A stretch of DNA of 64,000 bases, taken from assembly GCF_033115175.1 (NCBI RefSeq), contig NC_084834.1, positions 81,700,462 through 81,764,461 of the forward strand, in the 5' to 3' direction. Under the pieces are notes generated by a model. It was given only the letters and a program-made list of their open reading frames with translations. It was not told where the DNA came from and did no database searches. Below, piece after piece: positions 1-11,290 of this stretch. Positions within the stretch are counted from its first letter, which is position 1, and the number at the start of each line of letters is the position of its first letter. The translations under genes and the position numbers were made by a program. The DNA comes from Lepus europaeus. Lineage: Eukaryota > Chordata > Mammalia > Lagomorpha > Leporidae.

Positions 1-1009
1 AGGTCCTGAGCATCATCTTAAATACTGCACCAAATACTCCCCTACCAGAGTGTGTTTTACATAAAATTTATGGAGTGAAACGTGCAGTTCAGAAGTATAT
101 ATTTCTTAAGTTTAATCAAATGCATCTACTTGCATAATACACATCCCATGAAGATACAAGATTTCCATTGGCTAATAGAATTGTCCATCACCAATTTCTA
201 TTTATTCTTGGTACCCCAAAGAAAATCATCTTAATTTCTTTAAACATTAGTTCAGAATATGTGACATGGAATTTTTTATTAATAAAATCATAGTTACTCT
301 TTAATATTTAGCTTAGTTTTTCACAGTATCTCTGAAATTTGACCATCTTCCTATTTGTATCTTTTTATTTTTGCCCTTTTGCTTAAATTATCTCCAGATC
401 TACTACTTTTATTTTATCCATTCACATGATGATAGAAGTTTGGATTATTTCCAAATATCAACTAATAAGAATAGAGTTAATATTTACAGTTCATTTCTCT
501 TAGATAAATAATAGGAATGATATTACTCAAAGTTGGGTGAATGTTGAGTTTGTGAAAAAGATAGTCTTTTGCCAAAGTAATTGAGAATCATATGTACCCA
601 CAAGCAATTTATGAGTGTTTTATTAACTTCATATATTCACCACCATTTGTTTTTAATCTTAGTTTTGATGTCTGTGGCCATTTAGACATTCTAAAAAATT
701 ATGAGCCTTTGTTTTATTATTATAATTCCGTTTGTATTCTTATACAAGTCTTTTGTCAAGGACAAGCATACAATTCACAATTATTTTTCCATTAGACTGC
801 CCATTCTCATTACATAGTGTCTTGATGAATGGGACATTTTAACTTTAATGAAATATATATTATACTTTTCTAAGTAATACTTTGGATATCCTGTCAAATA
901 TCAACTTTCCTATCCCTAATCATGTTTCTTCTAGAAACTTTGTTTTAAGTTATGGCTAGAGTTAATTTTCACATATGGCTTGGACTATGATAAAAAGATC
1001 ACTTCCACA
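1..1009. other. Gene-free AT-rich sequence
   Basis: No coding frame, RNA gene or clear repeat was recognised. The short open frame near 592-795 has no recognisable motif and looks like chance in AT-rich DNA. Confidence 0.5.
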
Positions 1010-1217
1010 TTTTTAAAAGACATTAATTGAAAGGCAGAGTGACAGGGATGGACGGGGGGAGGGAGAGATATCAACATTGCATCTGCTGGTTTACTCCCTA
1101 AATGGTTTCAACACAAGGTTTGGGCCAAGTGGAAGCCAGGAAGCAGGAACTCCACCCTGAAGTTTTTCCTGGGCTATGGGAGCCCAACCACTTGGGCCAT
1201 TAATCTCTGCCTTGCCA
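1010..1217 (-). mobile_element. CSINE copy, old and diverged
   Basis: Antisense CSINE landmarks appear in order: GAAAGGCAGAGTGACAG, CTGCTGGTTTACTCCC, the GGAAGCCAGGAAGCAGGA region and CACTTGGGCCAT. Divergence is high, with no clear target-site duplication. The 5' end of the SINE is replaced by the LTR-like sequence that follows. Confidence 0.75.
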
Positions 1218-1545
1218 TTATGACTCCAATTATGATGACTAAGGGTGTTGAATAGTAGTGTGTCCTTACATCACTGGGGTTGTCTATCACAAACCAGTTC
1301 TCATGACAGGGCGGCTATAAAAGCCCAAGATTGGTCCCAAGCACTCCCTGCTTACCTGCCTGCTATGTGATCCTTCTTCCACATTTGCTGTGCTGCTGCC
1401 ACTTGTCACCCACATCAACAACCAAACCAATTGAGCTGCCCAGTCATGGAATTAAACCTCCAGAACCGTGAGCTTAATGAACTCCTTTCCTTCATCAGTA
1501 GCTTGTATTAGGTATTACTTTATAGCAAAGAAAAGCTAATGTAGC
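1218..1545 (+). mobile_element. MaLR (MST/MLT1-like) solo LTR, degenerate
   Basis: The order of motifs recalls mammalian-apparent LTR-retrotransposon LTRs: CAGTTCTCATGACAG, GGCTATAAAAGCCC, GAATTAAACCTCCAGAACCGTGAG, then GGTATTACTTTATAGCAAAG and CTAATGTA at the end. No internal region or second LTR is present, so it would be a solo LTR without coding potential. Family assignment is from memory of the consensus layout. Confidence 0.45.
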
Positions 1546-2354
1546 ACCTTCACAATCCCTGACTGTATAATTGTGATTTTTATTTGGACTACATACTGTG
1601 TCACTGGCCTATAAATACTTTTTAATGTGCGCTCATACACCATACTTTACATCTAACTGTAATTTTACAAAGTACACCTAAATTCCTTGAAAACCTTGTG
1701 TATATTCCCTATCAGCACTTCCTTACCACCCACTTTGTTCTTAACTCACTGTGACCTACCTCTGCTATTCCACTGGAAGTTATACCTCGTCTATCAAAGG
1801 ACTGTATATTTTAGTATTGAATAAGTATATTTAGGCCTTAACTTCCTTAGATCTTTGTAGTATTTGATATTGTTGATTTGACTTCTCTCCTGTTTTCTTG
1901 GCTTCTGTGGCTGTATACATTCCATCTTGTCCTACCTCCTGAACATTCCTCATCCTACTTTCTAGTCATCCCTTTATTGCTCACATGTCGCAGTTGATAT
2001 TTTTGAAGGCTCTTTCCCAGATATTTTTGAAGGCTCTTTTCCATAAAATCTTCTATCTGAACACCTACATGTCTCTAATTACCAGGCATATACTAATGAA
2101 TACAAAAGTTTTTATCTCCAGCCTAAATAACTCTGATGTTTTAGTCATGAATATTTGTTACTTACTGGCCACTTCAGTCTGGGTTACTTTCAACTTTGTA
2201 ACAAAGCAAAAAATCTGATTTTCTCTTCCTGTGCCTCTTCCTTGAACTTTACCAATTCCAAACATTTAAATAGTATGGCTATCATGAACTTGAGACCTGC
2301 ATGGAACAAATATACAAAACTGGTGCAATTAGCTGTCATTTGATTAGATCAGCC

Positions 2355-2912
2355 TCATACTGAATGCTTTGAATTTCAGAGTCAAAATACCTGGGTTCAA
2401 ATCATGGCTATTCTACTCACGAGCTATGTAAATTTGAACAAGTGACTTAAATGTTGTCACAAGCTTATTCATTTAAAATGGATGTTGAGGGAAAATGTTA
2501 GGCCTAGCAGCTAGGATGCTAGCTAAGATGACTGTGTCCCATATTGGAGTAGCTGAGTTCAATGTTTGGTTCTGGCTCCTGACTCCAGCTTCCTGGTAAT
2601 GAAGACCCTGAGAAGTGATGCTGATGGCTCAACTAAGTGAGTTCTTGCCACCCTTGTGGTATACCTGCATTGGGTTCCTGGCTCCTGAATCTGTCCCTGG
2701 CTCAGATCCAGCTATTGCAGGCATTCTGGGGAGTGAACAAGTAGATGGGAACTCTATCGCCATTTCTCTCAAATAAGTAAATAATTAAAAATAAACAAAA
2801 TGGGGATTATAGTAGTTCCTAATCCAGGCATTTTCTCTGAGCATTAAATGGCTTAATATAAGGGAATACTTAGAGTGTGGGAACATAATAAATACTGGTT
2901 ACCAGTTTACCA
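2355..2912 (+). repeat. MIR SINE split by a later CSINE
   Basis: The left part (about 2355-2482) has the MIR-like phrase CTGGGTTCAAATCATGGC and the CAAGTGACTTAAA core. The right part (about 2797-2912) resumes with AAATGGGGATTATAGTAG and ends with an ATAATAAATACT-like tail. The interruption is the CSINE at 2483-2796, so the MIR is older. Confidence 0.5.
2483..2796 (+). mobile_element. CSINE copy, old, inserted in a MIR
   Basis: Sense-orientation CSINE features: GGCTCCTGACTCCAGCTTCCTG, GATGGCTCAA, GGGTTCCTGGCTCCTG, ATTCTGGGGAGTGAACAAGTAGATGG and a final CTCTCAAATAAGTAAATAA. Many substitutions and loss of the tRNA-like head indicate an old copy. Confidence 0.75.
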
Positions 2913-3609
2913 TTTTTATATTATTACTGTACATATAATCCATACTTATGCAGTTTTCATGGGTAAACTTTCTGGGCTTCCAGAAAATCCATTTTTCCAA
3001 TTCCTACTGTTATTATTTTGGCAAACATGTTCATACTTTTGTAATTGAATTACTGTAATTACATTCTATATTGTTCCTATTGCTTTTAGTGTTGACCTTT
3101 GTCTCTTAATTCCCCCTTTTCCCAGATTATACCTCCTGAACAAGTAGGCATCATTCCTTATTCAATGTTTCACTGAGTTCCTGTTTTCCATGAGATAAAG
3201 TGAAACTTACTGAAACTTATAAAAATCCACTGATGATCTGCACTTTCTTACTTCACCAGCCTCATTTCTTGCTACTTGTGACATTTCACTCATGTTCTTA
3301 GAAAAACGAAAAACTTCCTTGAATATACCATGTTCACTTTTCATTACAGACTGCTACATGATCTATTTTTCTATATGGAATATTTCCTTGATCTTTATCA
3401 CCTTGATTTAAAAAAAAATTCTCACATTCACTTCAAATGTAAGCGTTTTATAGTAGACATATATACTATTTTTAAACTAAAAACAAATTAATATCCTAGA
3501 TTAAAGGTTTCATAATATAACATGGGGAAAGAGAATGTATTATTTATAAAGCACGATTCAGTGACACAATATTTATACTTAAAAATTGAGTGATATGATA
3601 CCATAAATT

Positions 3610-3905
3610 TTTAATTTTCATTTGAATGTCAGAGTTAGAGAGAGAGAGATCTTCCATCTTCCAGTTCATTCCACAGTTGGCTACAACATCCCTGGCTGGG
3701 CCAAGCCAGAAGCCAGGAGCTTCATCCAGTTCTCACATTTGGGTGGCAGGGTCCCAGATACTTGGGCCATCTTCTGCTTTTTTTCCCATGCCACCAGAAA
3801 GAAGTTGGATCAGAAATGGAGCAACTGGGGCATGAGCCAGTGCCACTAAGGAATGTGAGTGCTGCAGGCGGCAGTTCCACTTGTTACACTACAACACTGG
3901 CCCCC
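3610..3905 (-). mobile_element. CSINE copy, moderately old
   Basis: Antisense CSINE: AGAGAGAGAGATCTTCCATC, CCAGAAGCCAGGAGCTTCATCC, ACTTGGGCCATCTTCTGC, GGATCAGAAATGGAGCAACTGGG and a terminal CACTACAACACTGGCCCCC, the complement of the family head. Overlapping open frames here are SINE artefacts. Confidence 0.85.
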
Positions 3906-3949
3906 TACATAATTTTTATACTCTGTATGTTAGCTTCAACAAATAAGAG

Positions 3950-5290
3950 AAAACAATAACATTTGGCTTTCTGTGTCTGGTTAATTTCACTTAGCACAAT
4001 GATCTCAAATTGCATCCACTTTGTTGCAAATGTCAGAATTTCATTCTTTTTTATATCTGAGTAATATTCTGCCACATATAAATCTAAAAAGTGTTTGCAA
4101 ATTTTATTCAGTCATATGCTGATGAACATATAGGTTGAGTCCATGTATTTATTATTGTGAATTGAACTACTCTAAACATGAAAGTGCAGGTAACCCTTTC
4201 ATATGCAGATTCCACTTCATTTGGATATATTCCCAGGAGCAGGAAAGCAGAGTCACATGGTAGATCTATTTTCAATTTTTGAGAAATCCCCATACTGTGT
4301 TCTGTAATGGTTATACCAATTTGCATTCCCACTCCACCATGTATTAAGTACCTTTTGCTCCATGGCCTCCCCAACAATTGTTTGTTTTTATTTTGGATAA
4401 TAGTCATTCTAAGTAGAATAAAGTGAAACCTCATTGTGGTTTTTATTTGCATTTCCCTGATGGCTAGAGACCCTAAGCATTTTTTTTCAGGTGTCTGTTG
4501 GCAATTTGTTTATTTTTTGACAGGCAGAGTGGACAGTGAGAGAGAGAGAAAAAGGTCTTCCTTTTCCATTGGTTAACCGCCCCCCAACGGCTGCTGTGGC
4601 CAGCGTGCTGCGGCTGGCGCACAGCACTGATCCAAAGGCAGGAGCCAGGTGCTTCTCCTGGTCTCCCATGCGGGTGCAGGGCCCAAGCACTTGGGCCATC
4701 CTCCACTGCACTCCCAGGCCACAGCAGAGAGCTGGACTGGAAGAGAAGCAACTGGGACACAATCCGGCGCCCCGACCAGGACTAGAATCCGGTGTGCCTG
4801 CCGGCTCTGCAGGTGGAGAATTAGCCTATTGAGGCGCTGGTGGCAATTTGTTTTTTATCATTTGAAAAACTCCTGCTCTTTTCCTGTACTGGATTATTCA
4901 TTTTGCTGAGTTTCTTGAGCTTCTTATATACTGGACACTAATCCTTTATTGAATTCACAGTTTGCAAATATTTTCTCCTGTTTGTTGTCTACTTACTTTG
5001 TTTCCTTTGCTGTTCAGAAGCTTCTTAGCTTGATGTAATCCCATTAGTCCATTTTCTGTTTTTGTTTTTGTTGCCTGTGATTCTGGGGTCTAATCTAAGA
5101 AGTCTTCGCCTAGGCTAATGCCTTACAGCGTTTCCCCTAGTAATTTGATGTTTTCAGGTCTTAAGTTTAGATCTTTGATCATTGTGAGATGATTTTTTTT
5201 TGTATAGGACATAAGGTATATCTTTTTTCCGAATTTCTACAAATGGAAATTAATTTTTCCAACAGCATTTGTTGAAGAGACTAGAGTTTC
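3950..5290 (-). mobile_element. L1 ORF2 remnant, antisense, interrupted by a CSINE
   Basis: The plus strand reads as the complement of L1 ORF2 from its 3' end upstream. The minus-strand frame at 4108-4452 retains the reverse-transcriptase C-terminal region, including LLGIYPNE and VVQFTIINTWTQP. The L1 resumes after the SINE at about 4841 and fades near 5290. The element is truncated and non-functional. Confidence 0.85.
4512..4840 (-). mobile_element. CSINE copy, young, with target-site duplications
   Basis: Full-length antisense CSINE from the T-rich GACAGGCAGAGTGGACAGTGAG end to the GAGGCGCTGG head complement. It is flanked by a perfect 13-bp target-site duplication, TGGCAATTTGTTT, at 4499-4511 and 4841-4853, and sits inside the L1 remnant. 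CpG is retained in the body, indicating a young insertion. Confidence 0.95.
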
Positions 5291-7190
5291 TCCAGGGAAT
5301 GGTTTTAGCTCATCCGTCAAGGATTAGTCTTCTCTAATTTTTAGATGTCTAGCTCCTACTCAACTTTCTTGCCTATGTTCAAACATCATTTTTGTTACAC
5401 CAACCATGGGCTCTATAGCAAGATAGGCTTCTCCTTTTAGAGTACTTACCATACAGCAAGGTGCTGCCCATTTGCAAGCCTGTCTCCACCACTAATCTGT
5501 AAACTCTGGGAATACTGAGCTCTTGTTTATCTTTTACAACTTTTTATCCCAGACCCTAGTGTGGTAAGAGGTACATAGGGTATAATCAAGGTGAGCTTAT
5601 TGAATGAATCCTCATATACTCGAGGAAGAAACTCGCCTAAAGATGCGATAAATGTAAGATATGGCAAATAAAAGGAAGCAAGTGTTAATTTAGTCATGGG
5701 AACTGTACTCACATTTGTTCTTTTAGGGAAAGAAGTGGCACAGCCTGAAAAGTAAATTGTTAAAAGGAAAAGAAATCAGTAAATTTCTTGGAGAAGAATT
5801 TATTGAAGAACTCTTATAATTTGAGGGGAAACAATTCATTCCATTCTGTAAGTGCATGCTCAGGTCTTATGCTAAATAGAATCCTTATTTTCTGCCCAAC
5901 AACCCAAAGGCACTTACACAAATCTTATACTTCCTTTAGAGAAAAAGAACTTAATCGTTAAGTAGTAGAACCTTGGCAGGGGGGAGGGGGAATAGTCTGG
6001 ACCCATTGCAGTCCTTTCAACGTGATGTTAAGTACCATGTGCTAATGCACACTAGCATCCAGTAAACTCTGGCAGTAGTGACTGAGGGTGCTGGTGAATA
6101 TTCTAGAGCCAACCAGCATGTCAAACTGATCATTCTTCCCCTATTACACACCAACATCTTCTAGCCCCTATTCTACTCTGCATGATTTATCCCGACAGAG
6201 GCTGGAGTGGCAAGAAATCCTACCATATTTTTTACTTGTTAACCATAATAATAAAAATAATACTCTGTTACTAAACATGAATATGAAAATTTTGCTGCAT
6301 TTCAACAGGAATGCAATTCTCTCCCTTCTAAAAATTGTTTACCTTCTTAAAAATGTAACACTCTCCACAATACTTAGCACTGCTTTCAAAATTTACAGTC
6401 AAGTATTACATAAATGTGTATGTATCTAACACATGAAAAAATCTATTGCATAATGCAGTTTCATTTAACTTTTGCTGGTGACTGCTTTATGACAGTGACC
6501 TACATCGGCTGAAAATATAATGTGACAAAGAATGTATCTGCTTTCCATCCCAAGGACATTCTTGAAAATGAGCTGTAATATTTCAAGAGTTTTATCCTTG
6601 TGAGTAAAATGTTAATAAATAGATAAATCTTTAACACTTGCCAAGTCATGAGCTTGTATTCAGTAGAGCTAAAGGGAGAACATGATGTCTGAGGGGGCAG
6701 GGCTAGAATATGAAATGTTCTACTGTTGTCACTACTGTGGAATTTCACCCAATCTGGGAAGTTATTGATAAAGTGTTGAAGGGCATGACAATAGGAATAA
6801 GCTTTTGGTATGGATTCAATTAAAAAGAATAAAACAAAGTAACCTACTCATGTTAGTGATAAGAAAAGAAATTCACATTGGGATTTTCCATGTGATGACT
6901 TGCAGGTAAGAGATGACTCACTGTGACCCATCCATCCACATGCAGACTTCTGCTCACTAGGGGCAGAGAACAGCAACTAGGATGTTTGAGAACATCTTAT
7001 CTATGACAGAAATGCTGTGCAGTAGTCTTGCTGCTGGAATACTTGAGAGAAATTATTTAATAAATTTGATGTTTTTAAATTTTGAGATGAATTTTGTTAA
7101 AGGTTATACTTTACATTATTTTAAAAATGTTTTGGTAGTGTGTGAACTGTACAAACTTGGTAGTAATACATGCTATTAAAATGATACAAA
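5291..7190. other. Gene-free interval without recognised repeats
   Basis: No coding, RNA or clear mobile sequence was recognised. Short open frames at 5527-5712 and 6500-6748 carry no known motif. Confidence 0.45.
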
Positions 7191-7194
7191 TTTA

Positions 7195-7340
7195 TTTAAT
7201 TAACTACATTTAATCCTCTTAAAAACCTCATGAAACAGCTACCATTATCGTAATTACTATAAGAGCTTTACATCCATGAAACCACCATAACCCCATGACA
7301 CAATCCTGTTTTCAAAACGTTTCAAAGATTATAAAACCAG
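7195..7340 (+). repeat. Possible MIR fragment
   Basis: ATTTAATCCTCTTAAAAACCTCATG followed by CCATTATC resembles the MIR 3' half (TTTAATCCTCACAACAACCC then ATTATTATCC). The match is short and diverged. Confidence 0.3.
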
Positions 7341-10300
7341 AAGTATAATGATTAAATATTTTTTATTTACAGTAAATAGTGGGGTGAGATGATGAACTTT
7401 GATATCTTGATCTCAGAACTCCTATTTTAAATTGAGGATTTCTACTACCTTATCCCACAAATCATTTAAATAGTGACATTTCCCAGGAATATACTCATCA
7501 TAAGCAAAACTAGGGTAGTGTTACCACTGCAAAATGGAGACAAAATACTGCTTAGTATCTGTCCCATTATTTGTAGGATCATACTGTGAATGCTGTCAGA
7601 GGAACCACCAACATCATTGTTATTTCTTTTTTTTTTAACTTTTATTTAATGAATATAAATTTCCAGTGTACACCTTATGGATTACAATGGCTTCCTCCTC
7701 CCATAACTTCCCTCCCACCCACAACCCTCCCCTCTCCCGCTCACTCTCCCCTTCCATTTGCATCAAGATTCATTTTCAATTCTCTTTATATACAGAAGAT
7801 CAATTTAGTATAAAGATTTCAACAGTTTGCACCCACATAGAAACACAAAGTGAAACATACTGTTTGAGTACTAGTTATAGCATTAAATCACAATGTACAG
7901 CACATTAAGGACAGAGATCCCACATGAGGAGCAACTGCACAGTGGCTACTGTTGTTGACCCAACAAATTGACACTCTAGTTTATGGCGCCAGTAACCACC
8001 CTAGGCTGTCGTCATGAGATGCCAAGGCTATGGAAGCCTTCCAAGTTTGCTGACTCTGATCATATTTAGACAAGGTCATAAAAGACAGGGTGAGGATAGT
8101 AACCAATGATCCTAAGAGTGGCATTAACCAGGTCTAAACAATTATACAGCATTAAGTGGGGAAGAGGACCATCAGTACACACAGGTTGGGAGTAGAGCCA
8201 TTGGTGGTAGAGTAGAGGTTATGATTACCAAGGAATGAGGCCCAAGTGAGCTAGACAGAGTCTAGAACAAAGGACAGAGTCATTATTAGAGGAGCTAAGA
8301 AAGGTGCTGTCTAAGCTACAAGTAATTTTTCTGATTGAGAGGCAAATAGAACCTGATAGAAGGGGCTTGATAATAATCTGGTGGGCTTTAGGCTTTGTAA
8401 GTTAAGAGGCCCAGACCTATCTATCTCTTCACATGGGGTATATCCTAAGGGAGGTGTGAACCTCCTAGGGGAAGGCACTCTGTTGACTTTCATGACTTGG
8501 CTGGGCTGGGAGGAGAGCTGGCCAGGTAAAGGCAGGGGGCATCTCTAACAAGAAATTTACAGTTCTGCCTGCCATGTTGCTGACCCTACTTGACCATCCC
8601 CTCAGCTGCAGTGGTCACTTTGGAAGTTGGGCTGAGTGAAGGGCTTTTCAGCTTAGAGCCAATAAGATCTGTGGCTCTGACCTGGGCATCCTTCGACTCC
8701 AGGGCAGGTCCATTTCCAGTGATCCAACTCTTGGCAGAGCTGCCAGGGCTCTTCACAAGCTGACTTCTGCTGAAGCCCAGGCTTACCACATTGAAAGCCA
8801 CTGCAGTTGACTGGCCTGTTGGGTCTCCTTGAGGGCAGATCACTGTACAGATCAGTCATTAATAGGCCTGCCACCCATTGCTTCTGATGCCGAGCTTTCT
8901 TTTCCTCCTGGTTTGTGTTAAAGCAGACCAGAGGATGCAAGTCAAGGGAGTGCCCGTGTCCCATCTCTAATCTTCGGTGGTCTGAACTACAAGTCTATAG
9001 TCACAGGCATGTTCTGTAGTAGTTTTTCTGAGGTAGACAATGCCCATGAGGAAAATTATATTCTCACTTTAAAACTTTCTTTCCCTTTGGTCTGAAAGGG
9101 AGGTTTTTTCTACTTACTGTATACTTGGCTGATGGTGAAGTGAATCTAGCTATGAGATTATAATTTAAGTTCTTATTTTGGCTATGCTATTACAGAAAAA
9201 TGTTAGCCATCTCTTTTATAAGGTCTAAAGATTAAATTGTGCGTCCTACAGATTCCTTCATAATAGAATTAGTTTCCTACCTTGAAGAGAATAGAGAAAT
9301 GAAAGAACAAGTTGGGCTTAGAATAGAGAAATGAGGGAGCAAGTCCTAGATCGCCTGCTGACAATAGCAATATTACATGAATACTTAGCAAACAGTTTCA
9401 ACCATTAGATAACAACTTAAGAAAACATTTAGCAGAAGGTCCAATGCCTTCTATAAATTTTAAGAATCATGTATTTGAAAACACGTCTTAAATATCTAAC
9501 ATGGTGTAGTTTGTTTAACCAGTAAACTTAAGCACAACCATATAAAATATTTTTAGTTTCTTTCTACCAACAAGTATAAAACATATGATACACAGATTCA
9601 GGTCACACAAATTAAAATGTATCTTTGATTTTAGCAGCTTAAATTTATGGACAGTCTTATCTATAAGCCAATTAAAATAAAACTCTTAATAAAATTTCCC
9701 CATGTGGACATACAATATGTACACACATATAACATAGCATAATAGACTAATATAGCAATTTTAATAATAGCTTTTAAAATCTTTAACTCTTTTTGTAGAT
9801 TGCCAATTGATTTGAATTGCTTTTTCTTTTTAGTAACCTCAGTTAACCCTACTTTCTCTCAGTTGGTTCTGTTAATACATTATTGTCTTCATCTGTTTAC
9901 AGAGCCATCCGAAAATACTGAATACAATAGAAGTGTCTGGAAAAAGTCCATAGGAACCTATAGGAGGACAGCTAAACACAGAACCAACAAGGCTTTAGTT
10001 TTAAGAGCAGCAAATCATATATAACTGTGGATGACAAAAGACTTCAAGTCGCCATGTTTAAAATTATAAACTCCTCAACCAACAAGAGGCACTTGCTTAT
10101 TACTTCACAGTATTTTTGAAAGCATCTGTAGGATTTTACAAGTATTTAACCCTTTAGGCCTCTGGGGCTTTCTCATTAAGATAACTATCATGTCTAGTAA
10201 CACAAGATCATTAGACTTTTAATTCTCAAACATTTGTATTAATAGCATTTTCCATTATAGAAACTTAAAATGTGGTACCACGTCACGTCTTGACAGTACT

Positions 10301-10776
10301 TCTAATATAATCCAAATAGCCTGATTAGTTGGTGTCTCTATAAGATGAGAGACATAGGTCCTTCGAGTTTTTCAGTTGGGCCCAAACTGGAAAAACCAAA
10401 GTCCAAGATTTACTGGAAATTTTAGAGTCCAGATTGTTTGAAACTTTGATTTTTTGAATGCCTGTCAAGAATGCCAAGAAGGCTCAAAATCCAAAATATC
10501 TGGTTGAAATGATTCCATAAAATCATGACATAACATCGACCAAATTTGATCATTGTTACAAGGTGATTATTCAAATCTTTGAAAATAAGCACATATTTAA
10601 ATAACCCATAGCTCTTAATAAAAATTCAGCTGTTTTTGAACAATTAGAATTTAACAGACATCAAGAGAACATAATAGATTACTTTAACACATTGCTTTAA
10701 CAGAGAATCAGATTTTAATTCTATGTCAAAAAGAAATTGAGCTTCCTGTGATCTTTTGCTGTGAGGTTTCCTTCCT

Positions 10777-11025
10777 TTACCTTCTTTCATATTGATGACC
10801 ATGTTTCTGTGTTTCTGTGTGTAACACATCTTTAAGCATCTTTTGCAGGGCAGGACGAGTGGCAACAAATTCTTTCAGTTTCTGTTTGCTATGAAAAGTC
10901 TTAATTTCACCTTCATTAACAAATGAGAGCTTTGCAGGATATAATATTCTGGGCTGGCATTTTTTCTCTCTTAGGACCTGGGCTATGTCTTGCCATTCCC
11001 TTTTAGCTTGTAGGGTTTCTGATGG
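10777..11025 (-). pseudogene. L1 ORF1p C-terminal domain remnant
   Basis: The minus-strand frame contains SETLQAKREWQDI, KKCQPRILYPAKLSF, GEIKTFHSKQKLKEF and TRPALQKMLKD, the conserved C-terminal domain of the L1 RNA-binding ORF1 protein. It is open to a stop at 10777 but lacks everything upstream of the SETLQ block on this strand. The missing preceding part is found inverted next to it at 11036-11287. Non-functional as it stands. Confidence 0.85.
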
Positions 11026-11035
11026 CATGGAGAGG

Positions 11036-11287
11036 GAGAAAGGATTAGAAGGCATTTTCAGTGAGATACTAGCAAAAAATTTCCCAGGTTTGGAGAAGGA
11101 CAGAGGCATCTTAGTACAGGAATCTTATAGAACCCCTAATAAACATGACCAAAAGAGATCCTCACCACGACATGTTGTAATCAAATTCACCACAATGAAA
11201 CATAAAGAAAATATTCTAAAAGGTGCAAGAGAGAAACATCAGATTTCTCTCAGAGGATCTCCAATTAGACTCACAGCAGACTTCTCA
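11036..11287 (+). pseudogene. Inverted L1 ORF1p segment (RRM to start of the C-terminal domain)
   Basis: The plus strand encodes EGIFSEILAKNFPGLEKD, ESYRTPNKHDQKR, SPRHVVIKF, NILKGAREK and GSPIRLTADFS. In an L1 ORF1p this leads directly into the ETLQAKREW block, which here lies on the opposite strand. The segment has therefore been inverted relative to the rest of the element. The frame runs on to 11422 into non-L1 sequence. Confidence 0.8.
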
Positions 11288-11290
11288 TTA

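Larger units (their letters stand above)
7629..11290 (-). mobile_element. Half-L1-like retrotransposon: ORF1 end, long non-coding 3' part, no ORF2 seen
   Basis: The left border is an L1 3' end in antisense: a T-run, then AACTTTTATTTAATGAATAT, the complement of a tail ending CATTAAATAAAAGTT. The same tail occurs at 50.2 kb. Reading rightwards come G-rich UTR blocks and about 3.1 kb without any recognisable endonuclease or reverse-transcriptase piece, then the C-terminal half of L1 ORF1 at 10777-11025. Other decayed L1s in the window still show ORF2, so its absence here suggests an ORF1-only (HAL1-type) layout. Continuity across 9.0-10.7 kb is inferred from lack of an obvious boundary. Target-site duplications were not found. 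Confidence 0.5.

Noticed and set aside
1218..1545. Endogenous retrovirus with coding capacity
   Set aside because: Only a degenerate LTR-like segment is seen; no internal region or second LTR follows.
8586..8964. Minus-strand frames of 85 and 103 codons
   Set aside because: They lie in the non-coding 3' part of the L1-like element, overlap each other in two frames and show no domain.
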